Part shown: positions 1 through 6,413 of the stretch, in pieces
How the letters are laid out: the number at the start of each line of letters is the position of its first letter
Numbering within the stretch: position 1 is the stretch's first letter
Source of the DNA: Candidatus Zhuqueibacterota bacterium
GTDB taxonomy: Bacteria; KSB1; UBA2214
DNA length: 8,059 nt
Reading direction: 5' to 3'
Assembly: GCA_022706175.1 (NCBI GenBank)
Contig: JAKJDB010000099.1
Span: 1 to 8,059 of the forward strand
Program-made: the position numbers and the translations under genes
The notes under the pieces: model-generated
Told to the model about the DNA's origin: nothing
Seen by the model: only the letters and a program-made list of their open reading frames with translations
Databases searched by the model: none

Positions 1-1
1 C

Positions 2-1567
2 GCCGATGAGGCCATCCTGGTCAAAGTGGGATTGTCTTTTGTCAGCATTGATAATGCCCGAGAAAATCTCGCTGCTGAAACCCCTGATTGGGATTTTGAC
101 CGCATCAGGGCGCAGGCGAGGGGCACCTGGAACAGCTATCTGAGCCGGGTCAAAGTGGAAGGCGGCAGCCGCGAGCAAAAGCAAATCTTTTACACAGCCC
201 TCTATCATGCCTTCATCGCGCAGCAGATCTGCAATGACCGCAATGGTTGGTATCCCGGCATGGATGGCCGCGATCACAAGGCGGAGGGGTTCGATTTCTA
301 CCCCTCTTTTTTAGCCTGGGATACCTTCCGTTCCGAACATCCCTTGTTGACGATTTTGGCTGCTGAGCACGTCAAGGACATGCTCAAATCCATTGAAGCG
401 AAATGCCGGGAATACGGCTGGCTGCCGTCGCAACATATCCGCAATACCTTCGGCCAGGGCATGGTGGGCGATCATCTGGTGCCGATCGTGGTCGATGCTT
501 ATCAGAAGGGCTTTCGCGATTTCGACGCCGACTATCTGTATGCCATGATGCGGAAAAAAGCGATGGATTTGCCGCCTGCGCCCATACCGCCGTCCGCCGC
601 GCGCGCCGGCCTGGCTTCCTATCGAACGCTCGGTTATCTGCCGGCAGACAGGTACACCGAGTCCGTGTCCAGCACGTTGGAATTCAGTTACGATGATTGG
701 TGTATTGCGCAGATGGCGCGGGCGTTGGGCAAGGAGGAAGATTATCGGCTGTTTATGCAACGGGCGGGCAATTATCGCACTCTGTTCGATTTTGAAACCC
801 GATTCATGCGGCCCAGACTCCAGGACGGCTCCTGGCTGAAATCGTGCTCCGCTGAGCCGGAGAAGATGGAGGAGGCGGGACATTTCTATTATGACTGTTT
901 TGATCCGTTATGGGTGGGCAGAAGGCCGTATCGCCATTACACCGAATCCAATGCCTGGCAGTACCTCTGGTTTGTTCCGCATGACGTCAGCGGCCTGGTG
1001 AAGCTCTTTGCCGGTCAGCAGCCCTTTATCCAAAAGCTGGATACTTTTTTTACCATGAGTCCGGAGATCACCGGCCCGAAGTACGTCGGCGTGGTCGGCA
1101 CCATCGGCCAATATGTGCACGGCAATCAGCCGTCCCATCATGTGGCCTATCTCTACAATTACGCCGGCATGCCGTGGAAGACGCAGGAGATGGTGCGCCG
1201 GGTCATGGAGGAGCTGTACCGTACCGGGCCGGGCGGACTGTGCGGCAATGAGGATATGGGCTCGCTCTCCTCGTGGTATGTTTTCAGTGCCTTGGGGTTT
1301 TATCCGGTGTGTCCGGGAGATCCGCTCTATGCCATCGGCACGCCGTTGTTTGAACGGATGGAGGTGCAGTTGGATGCGGCAGATCCGAAAGCGGTCTTTA
1401 CCGTTTGCGCAGAGGGGGTGTCGTCACAGAACCGCTATATTCAATCCGCCCGCCTGAACGGCCGGCCGCTCCATCGGCCGTGGATTCGTCATGAGGATAT
1501 TCGGGCTGGGGGGAAATTGTTCTTCAAAATGGGGCCGAATCCGAACCAGGCGTGGGGGATGGATTAA
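2..1567 (+). CDS. GH92 family exo-alpha-mannosidase, 5' end missing
   Basis: C-terminal 521 codons of a glycoside hydrolase family 92 protein; the frame is open to the left window edge. Family members are Ca2+-dependent, inverting exo-alpha-mannosidases, usually exported, of about 700-800 residues, so roughly two thirds is visible. GH92 hallmarks in order are WDTFR (nt 317-331), a TLEFSYDDWCIAQMA block (about nt 674-718), YTESNAWQY (around nt 944), HGNQPSHH followed by YLYNYAGMPWKTQ (about nt 1118-1186), and GNEDMGSLSSWYVFSALGFYP (from nt 1244). By motif position, the Glu at nt 944-946 and the Asp at nt 1253-1255 fit the acid and base residues established for Bacteroides BT3990 (E533, D644); I did not align them. 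Linkage specificity cannot be read from this part. A signal peptide, if any, lies upstream. The in-frame GTG at 26 is internal, because conserved-looking sequence precedes it. Its TAA overlaps the convergent metW stop. Confidence 0.93.
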   Translation, partial: ADEAILVKVGLSFVSIDNARENLAAETPDWDFDRIRAQARGTWNSYLSRVKVEGGSREQKQIFYTALYHAFIAQQICNDRNGWYPGMDGRDHKAEGFDFYPSFLAWDTFRSEHPLLTILAAEHVKDMLKSIEAKCREYGWLPSQHIRNTFGQGMVGDHLVPIVVDAYQKGFRDFDADYLYAMMRKKAMDLPPAPIPPSAARAGLASYRTLGYLPADRYTESVSSTLEFSYDDWCIAQMARALGKEEDYRLFMQRAGNYRTLFDFETRFMRPRLQDGSWLKSCSAEPEKMEEAGHFYYDCFDPLWVGRRPYRHYTESNAWQYLWFVPHDVSGLVKLFAGQQPFIQKLDTFFTMSPEITGPKYVGVVGTIGQYVHGNQPSHHVAYLYNYAGMPWKTQEMVRRVMEELYRTGPGGLCGNEDMGSLSSWYVFSALGFYPVCPGDPLYAIGTPLFERMEVQLDAADPKAVFTVCAEGVSSQNRYIQSARLNGRPLHRPWIRHEDIRAGGKLFFKMGPNPNQAWGMD

Positions 1568-2190
1568 TCGCTATCTTTACCCGCTGCTTTTTTTACCACC
1601 AGAATCACCAGTTCGGCAAACAGATTGGGATGAAGGCCGGAGAGCGGCCGGCATTTGCCACGGTTGAGAGTGATCTGTTTGATGACTTGAATGCCCTCCC
1701 GGTGACATAGCAGGTTGAAATCGCGGATCGTGGGCAGGTGGATGTTGGGGGTATCGTACCACTGATAGGGCAAGCTCCGTGTCACCGGCATGCGTCCCCG
1801 GAAAAACAGCTGAAAGCGCGTGCGCCAGTAGCCGAAATTGGGAAAGCTGAGAATGCTGACCTTGCCTACACGCACCATCTCGCGCAAAATGACCAGCGGT
1901 TTGTGCACCTCTTGCAGGGTGCGGCTGAGAATGACGTAATCAAAAGAGCCGTCCGGGTAATCGGACAGGCCTTCGTCCAGATCCGCATGAATGACAGGCA
2001 CGCCCCGAGCGACGCATTCGTAGATATGTTCGTTGTACAGTTCGACGCCGTGGCCGTCCACGCTTTTTTCGTGGATCAGCTTGTCCAGCAGTTCGCCGTC
2101 GCCGCAGCCGAGATCCAGCACGCGGCTGTTCTCAGGCACCAGGTCTGCGATCAGCTGCAGGTCGACGCGCAGTCGACAGGGAGGGGTCAT
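1564..2190 (-). CDS. metW: MetW, methionine biosynthesis protein (SAM-methyltransferase fold)
   Basis: A 208-residue protein, the normal size for MetW (about 195-210). It has a class I methyltransferase fold with the nucleotide-binding motif I LDLGCGDGELL at residues 25-35, followed by an acidic GVELYNE segment near 48-54. The SFPNFGYWRTR stretch at 115-125 and the WYDTPNIHLPT stretch at 144-154 are typical of MetW rather than of generic methyltransferases. MetW is nearly always encoded beside MetX and has been reported in some bacteria to bind or activate it; no methyl-acceptor is firmly known. The ATG at 2190 overlaps the metX stop in an ATGA (2187-2190), so translation is probably coupled. 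An AGGAGG lies 10 bases upstream inside metX. It is the last gene of the operon. Its TAA (1566-1564) shares the TTAA with the opposing GH92 stop, and I see no terminator hairpin there. Confidence 0.93.
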   Translation of the reverse strand: MTPPCRLRVDLQLIADLVPENSRVLDLGCGDGELLDKLIHEKSVDGHGVELYNEHIYECVARGVPVIHADLDEGLSDYPDGSFDYVILSRTLQEVHKPLVILREMVRVGKVSILSFPNFGYWRTRFQLFFRGRMPVTRSLPYQWYDTPNIHLPTIRDFNLLCHREGIQVIKQITLNRGKCRPLSGLHPNLFAELVILVVKKAAGKDSD

Positions 2191-3335
2191 CGCGCTGATT
2201 CCTCCTGGTAGACATGTCCGAGGAAATCAGCGATGATCTTCATCATGTGTGGATTTTCGATCAGAAAGGCGTCGTGGCCATAGGAGGAGGGTATTTCGCA
2301 AAAGGTCACGTTCTTGTGATTGATTTTCAGCGCGCGGACGATCTCTTTAGCCTGGCCGGTAGTGTAAAGCCAGTCCGAAGAAAAAGACAGCACCAGGAAG
2401 CGGGCGCTGACCTGGGCGAACGCTTTTTCCAAAGAGCCAAAGTCGCGCTGCAGATCAAAATAATCGATGGCTTTGGTGATATAGAGATAGCTGTTGGCGT
2501 CGAACCGTTTGATAAAGCTTTCGCCCTGATGCTGCAGATAGCTCTCCACTTCGAAATCGGTGCGAAAGTTGAATCCATAGGCCTCTTTCTGGCGCAGGCG
2601 CCTGCCGAATTTTTTCCGCATGGATTCTTCGCTCAGATAGGTGATGTGCGCCAGCATGCGGGCGACGGCCAGCCCTTTCACCGGTCTGCGCCCCTGCGAG
2701 GAATACTGGCCTTCGCACCAGTCCGCATCCGCATAGACGGCCTGGCGGCCGACCTCGTCAAAGGCGATGCCCTGTGCGTTCTGCCGGCAGGTGGTGGCGA
2801 TGGGAATGGCGCAGGCCACTCGTTGTGGAAATTCGATGGCCCATTCCAGGGCCTGCATGCCGCCCATGGAGCCGCCGACTACGCAAAGCACCCTTTCTAT
2901 GCCCAGATGATCCATCAGCCTGGCCTGGGCGCGCACCATATCGCCGACGGTGATCACCGGGAAATCCAGGTTGTAGGGTTTATTGGTGCGCGGATTCAGG
3001 CTGGTCGGGCCGGAGGAACCTTTGCAGCCGCCGATGACGTTGGAGCAGATGACGAAATAGCGATTGGTGTCGAACGGCCGGCCGGGCCCCACCATGTAAT
3101 CCCACCAGCCGGGCTTTTTATCCGCCGCCGAATGCCGGCCGGCCACGTGGGCATCGCCGGATAGGGCGTGGGCGATGAGAACGGCGTTGGAGGCACGCTC
3201 GTTGAGCTCGCCATAGGTCTCATAGGCCAGGGTGATGGGGCCGAGGCGGCCGCCGCTGTCCAGCGGCATTTCATCGGGCGGTTCGGCAAAGGTGTAGTAG
3301 TGAGGTTTGACAAGGCCTACTGAATTATCGCTCAT
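2187..3335 (-). CDS. metX: MetX, homoserine O-acetyltransferase (alpha/beta hydrolase fold)
   Basis: 382 residues from the ATG at 3335, the usual MetX length. It transfers an acyl group from acyl-CoA to the hydroxyl of homoserine, the first committed step to methionine. The alpha/beta-hydrolase triad is visible: nucleophile Ser156 in GGSMGG, Asp321 in SSDWLY and His354 in SSYGHDAF. The family stretches YETYGELN (about 38-45) and SNVIGGCKGSSGP (about 98-110) are intact. Acetyl is assumed; MetX proteins include succinyl users and I did not assign donor specificity. The start is uncertain. An in-frame TTG at 3368 and GTG at 3362 would add 9-11 residues, and no strong Shine-Dalgarno precedes the ATG (GATAAAA lies in front), whereas a weak GGTGG precedes the GTG. 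The ATG gives the N-terminal spacing normal for the family. The 92 bases between it and cysK show no convincing promoter, terminator or SAM riboswitch. Confidence 0.95.
   Translation of the reverse strand: MSDNSVGLVKPHYYTFAEPPDEMPLDSGGRLGPITLAYETYGELNERASNAVLIAHALSGDAHVAGRHSAADKKPGWWDYMVGPGRPFDTNRYFVICSNVIGGCKGSSGPTSLNPRTNKPYNLDFPVITVGDMVRAQARLMDHLGIERVLCVVGGSMGGMQALEWAIEFPQRVACAIPIATTCRQNAQGIAFDEVGRQAVYADADWCEGQYSSQGRRPVKGLAVARMLAHITYLSEESMRKKFGRRLRQKEAYGFNFRTDFEVESYLQHQGESFIKRFDANSYLYITKAIDYFDLQRDFGSLEKAFAQVSARFLVLSFSSDWLYTTGQAKEIVRALKINHKNVTFCEIPSSYGHDAFLIENPHMMKIIADFLGHVYQEESAR
2201..2206 (-). promoter_or_regulatory. metW ribosome binding site inside metX
   Basis: AGGAGG on the minus strand, 10 bases before the metW ATG and wholly within the last codons of metX. 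Together with the ATGA stop/start overlap it supports the 2190 start and suggests translational coupling, so that MetX and MetW are made in related amounts. Confidence 0.7.
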
Positions 3336-3427
3336 TTTTATCGCAACACAGGTTGGTTCCACGTTCAAGCCACCGGCACACCAGCAGCAAAGCTCGGCTG
3401 CATAAAAATACGCAAAAAAAATATCTT

Positions 3428-4396
<969 letters not shown>

Positions 4397-4412
4397 TGAC
4401 AGACCTTTCATA

Positions 4413-4440
4413 GCAGGTCGCCGACAGAGTCGGCTCCTAC
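4413..4440 (-). repeat. REP-like GTAG hairpin between metY and cysK
   Basis: Read on the minus strand, it begins with GTAGGA at 4440-4435 and continues into a perfect 6-bp stem, GCCGAC (4434-4429) and GTCGGC (4425-4420), with a TCT loop, then GACCTGC. A 5' GTAG tetranucleotide leading into a short GC-rich palindrome is the hallmark of REP sequences linked to RAYT (TnpA-REP) transposases, common for example in Pseudomonas and Xanthomonas relatives. The TAG at 4439-4437 is also the metY stop codon. The hairpin has no following T-run, so it is not an intrinsic terminator. It could stabilise or partition the polycistronic mRNA. Only one copy is present in the window, so repetition in the genome is inferred. 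Confidence 0.6.
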
Positions 4441-5726
4441 AAGCGTTGCAACGATTGCTCCAGGTCCCAGAGAATATCGTCGATATTTTCCAATCCAACG
4501 GACAAACGCACCAATCCAGGTGAAACGCCCGCTTCCTTTTTCTGTTCGTCGCTCAGCTGCGAGTGGGTGGTGCTGGCAGGATGAATGGCCAGGCTTTTAG
4601 CATCACCGACATTGGCCAGATGTGAAAAAAGTTGCAAGCGGTTGATGAATTTTTCGCCGGCCTGGGCGCCGCCTTTGATGCCGAACACCACCATCGCACC
4701 AAAACCACAGTGGAGATATTTTTTCGCCACCCCATGGGTTGGATCATCTGCCAAGCCCGGATAGCGCACCCATTCCACGGACGGGTGCTGATGCAGAAAT
4801 CGGGCTACTGCCATTGCGTTGGCGCAGTGGCGCTCCATGCGCAGCGGCAGGGTTTCAATACCTTGCAGGAAAAGCCATGCGTTGTCCGGTGCAATGCAGG
4901 CGCCGAGATTGCGCAGCGGCACCAGTCGCAGCCGCATGATGAAAGCCAGGTGATTCGCCTCGCCCAGATCATGGGCATAGCGCATGCCATGGTAACCCGC
5001 GTCCGGTTCATTAAACAGCTTGAATTTGGGGTCTGTCCAATCAAAAGTCCCGCTGTCCACCACCAAGCCGCCGATGGCCGTGCCGTGGCCGCCCAGCCAT
5101 TTGGTCAAAGAGTGGCAGACGATATCCGCGCCATGCTCAATGGGTTTGAGCAGATAGGGCGTGGTAAAAGTGGAATCAACCAGCAGCGGCAAATGATGGC
5201 TGTGGGCGATTTCAGCAACCGCTTCAATATCGGTGACCCCCAAGGTCGGATTGCCGATGGTCTCCACGAACAGAGCTCGCGTTTTTTCATTGATCGCTGC
5301 GCTGAAATTTTTCGGCGCAACCGGATCGACAAAACGAGTTTGAATGCCGAATTGCGGCAGAATGGTGTCGAACATGGTGTAGGTGCCGCCGTACAAATTG
5401 TTCGCTGAAACGATCTCATCGCCGTTGGAGCAGATGTTGATGATCGCATAGTAAATGGCCGCTGTGCCGGAAGCGACTGCCAGTGCAGCAGCGCCGTGCT
5501 CCAACGCAGCCATGCGCTGTTCCAGCACCTCTTGCGTGGGATTGCCCAATCGAGTGTAGATATAGCCGGCCTCTTTGAGCCCAAACAGATTGGCAGCGTG
5601 TTCTGCGTTTTTGAAAACATACGAGCTGGTTCGGTGCACCGGCACAGCCCTGCTCAATGTCGCCGGATCCGGACTTTGGCCGGCGTGCAAGGCCAGGGTT
5701 TCAAAAGCAAATGTATGGTCAGACAT
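4437..5726 (-). CDS. metY: MetY, O-acetylhomoserine sulfhydrylase
   Basis: 429-residue PLP enzyme of the Cys/Met metabolism family, converting O-acetylhomoserine and sulfide to homocysteine and acetate. The PLP lysine is K209 in [16 protein letters not shown], and the ring-stacking aspartate is D184 in LLVDSTF. Y57 and R59 in [10 protein letters not shown] contribute to the PLP-phosphate site from the neighbouring subunit, and R407 in VRLSVGLE fits the substrate carboxylate-binding Arg. The length and the long insertion after the lysine (about 220-265, with DAGYHGMRY) fit MetY rather than the roughly 380-residue cystathionine gamma-synthases. [24 protein letters not shown] sequence near the C-terminus is typical. 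It starts 19 bases after the Rrf2 gene behind a near-perfect Shine-Dalgarno, so it is cotranscribed with it. The stop codon lies inside a REP-like hairpin, so the very end of the protein may have been reset by that element. Confidence 0.95.
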   Translation of the reverse strand: MSDHTFAFETLALHAGQSPDPATLSRAVPVHRTSSYVFKNAEHAANLFGLKEAGYIYTRLGNPTQEVLEQRMAALEHGAAALAVASGTAAIYYAIINICSNGDEIVSANNLYGGTYTMFDTILPQFGIQTRFVDPVAPKNFSAAINEKTRALFVETIGNPTLGVTDIEAVAEIAHSHHLPLLVDSTFTTPYLLKPIEHGADIVCHSLTKWLGGHGTAIGGLVVDSGTFDWTDPKFKLFNEPDAGYHGMRYAHDLGEANHLAFIMRLRLVPLRNLGACIAPDNAWLFLQGIETLPLRMERHCANAMAVARFLHQHPSVEWVRYPGLADDPTHGVAKKYLHCGFGAMVVFGIKGGAQAGEKFINRLQLFSHLANVGDAKSLAIHPASTTHSQLSDEQKKEAGVSPGLVRLSVGLENIDDILWDLEQSLQRL

Positions 5727-5730
5727 GAAA

Positions 5731-5738
5731 ACCTCCTC
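5731..5738 (-). promoter_or_regulatory. Strong ribosome binding site of metY
   Basis: GAGGAGGT on the minus strand, five bases from GGAGG to the metY ATG. It is a near-complete match to the anti-Shine-Dalgarno and clearly stronger than the sites of its operon neighbours. In the 19-base gap after the Rrf2 stop it fixes the metY start at 5726 and suggests high MetY translation relative to the regulator. Confidence 0.8.
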
Positions 5739-5745
5739 AGGTCCG

Positions 5746-6201
5746 TCAAATATGATAGTGAATAGCGGTTTGTTGTTCCTGAATCTCTCTGGTGCGTTGC
5801 ATGATCTGGCTAAAAGTGACCTGATCCACGATGCCTGTGATCGCGTCCGACACTTTTAGCCAAATCTCCCGAAACGCACAAGAGGACTCTTCCCCGCAAG
5901 AACCGTCGTGTTTAGGCCGGCTGCATGCGATGGGCTCCAGCGGACCCTCCAACAGCCGCAGCACCTGGCCTACCGTGATCTGATCCGGAGGCCGGCGCAG
6001 ACGGAATCCGCCGCCCAGGCCTCGTTTGCTTTCAACCAGTCCGGCGCCCTTGAGCACCAGCATGATCTGCTCCAGGTATTTGACCGGTATATTCTGACGT
6101 TGCGCGATATCAGTGATTGGAACAATATCGTCGCCGGCATACCGGAAGCAGAGGTCCAATATGGCCTTTAGGGCATAGTCGCCTTTGTAGGTAATTTTCA
6201 T
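5746..6201 (-). CDS. Rrf2-family transcriptional regulator with three Fe-S-type cysteines
   Basis: 151 residues, a usual Rrf2 size. The N-terminal winged helix-turn-helix runs from about residue 2 to 85; the MKITYKGDYALKAILDL opening, the IPVKYLEQIM recognition region (38-47) and the wing KRGLGGGFRL (59-68) are classic. Cys93, Cys102 and Cys108 lie in the loop where IscR, NsrR and RirA bind an Fe-S cluster (IscR 92/98/104), though the first spacing is wider. IscR's His107 equivalent is Arg111, whereas Asp8 matches a cluster ligand known in Streptomyces NsrR. Cluster binding is inferred. Placement as first gene of a metY-cysK-metX-metW operon parallels Firmicute CymR, an Rrf2 repressor of sulfur genes that uses CysK as partner, but CymR has no cluster. 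A palindrome over its own -10 box suggests autoregulation. The ATG at 6201 has only a weak Shine-Dalgarno (AGAG). Confidence 0.92.
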   Translation of the reverse strand: MKITYKGDYALKAILDLCFRYAGDDIVPITDIAQRQNIPVKYLEQIMLVLKGAGLVESKRGLGGGFRLRRPPDQITVGQVLRLLEGPLEPIACSRPKHDGSCGEESSCAFREIWLKVSDAITGIVDQVTFSQIMQRTREIQEQQTAIHYHI

Positions 6202-6218
6202 AGGTCTCTAAATAATAT

Positions 6219-6234
6219 TAATATGACCATATTA
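6219..6234. promoter_or_regulatory. 16-base palindrome, probable Rrf2 operator
   Basis: TAATATG-AC-CATATTA: perfect 7-base arms around a 2-base centre. It sits 18 bases upstream of the Rrf2 start and covers the -10 box on the minus strand. A further TAATAT directly abuts it at 6213-6218, giving two direct half-sites and one inverted. Rrf2 proteins are dimers that bind AT-rich dyads near their own promoters, so this is the natural operator candidate; binding is inferred from position and symmetry. Confidence 0.6.
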
Positions 6235-6257
6235 CTTATATTTTAAAACAAATACAA
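6229..6257 (-). promoter_or_regulatory. Sigma70-type promoter of the Rrf2-metY-cysK-metX-metW operon
   Basis: On the minus strand, TTGTAT (6257-6252) as -35, a spacer of exactly 17 bases, and TAATAT (6234-6229) as -10. Initiation would fall near 6222, giving a leader of about 20 bases, too short for a riboswitch. The -10 coincides with one arm of the palindrome, so a bound regulator would block RNA polymerase. The surrounding DNA is very AT-rich compared with the genes, so chance matches are possible. Confidence 0.55.
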
Positions 6258-6260
6258 GTG

Positions 6261-6352
6261 TTTTCTTCAGCCGGAGGCAGACCTGAACATGCGATCCTGG
6301 CGCGGCCGTTGTGCTGATGCGGGTGGTTCGGCTCTGCGGCTGAAAAAGAAAA
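6261..6352. repeat. Long-loop inverted repeat bracketing a GC-rich patch
   Basis: TTTTCTTCAGCCG (6261-6273) pairs with CGGCTGAAAAAGAAAA (6337-6352). Eight bases match perfectly (6266-6273 with 6337-6344), and a further five pair after a three-base bulge (6345-6347). The 63-base interior is distinctly GC-rich, while the flanking intergenic DNA is AT-rich. It could be the outer stem of a structured RNA upstream of hutU, a regulatory looping site, or a remnant of inserted sequence; nothing visible decides between these. Confidence 0.4.
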
Positions 6353-6363
6353 TAGATTTATAA
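6289..6363 (+). CDS. Possible 24-codon small ORF upstream of hutU
   Basis: ATG at 6289, 24 codons, TAA at 6361-6363. GGAGG at 6273-6277 lies 11 bases upstream, a little far but usable. The peptide is rich in Arg, Ala and Gly, then ends in a basic LRLKKKIDL tail. It lies within and just beyond the inverted repeat, and its stop overlaps the TATAAT box proposed for hutU. No family is recognisable. It could be a leader peptide or chance; I lean towards chance. Confidence 0.15.
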   Translation: MRSWRGRCADAGGSALRLKKKIDL

Positions 6364-6364
6364 T
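6359..6364 (+). promoter_or_regulatory. TATAAT -10 box, candidate hutU promoter
   Basis: A perfect TATAAT in the AT-rich stretch 50 bases before the hutU ATG. At 17-base spacing the -35 position (6336-6341) reads GCGGCT, which is no match, and there is no extended -10 TG. If real, the promoter would need an activator or another factor. Transcription would start near 6371 with a leader of about 43 bases. Confidence 0.3.
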
Positions 6365-6413
6365 AGAAAATTGTGTATGTTATTAGCAAAGGACTATCAG
6401 CGGGAGAAACGTG

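Noticed and set aside
311..883. A 190-codon minus-strand frame opposite the GH92 gene
   Set aside because: GH92 motifs on the plus strand are continuous across it; the antisense frame shows no domain or ribosome binding site.
1635..1649. GGCCG/CGGCC stem in metW as a possible terminator for the GH92 gene
   Set aside because: Short stem inside coding sequence with no T-run after it; expected by chance in GC-rich codons.
2214..3164. A 316-codon open frame on the plus strand opposite metX
   Set aside because: Antisense shadow of metX, whose catalytic triad and full family length are clear. The shadow has no family features.
3336..3427. A SAM-II or other riboswitch in front of metX
   Set aside because: No conserved SAM-II core or other recognisable aptamer pattern; only weak 5-bp hairpins are present in 92 bases.
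4397..4498. An N-terminal extension of CysK by 34 residues
   Set aside because: The extra codons overlap the metY end and the REP-like hairpin, have no CysK similarity, and a well-placed AAAGG supports the ATG at 4396.
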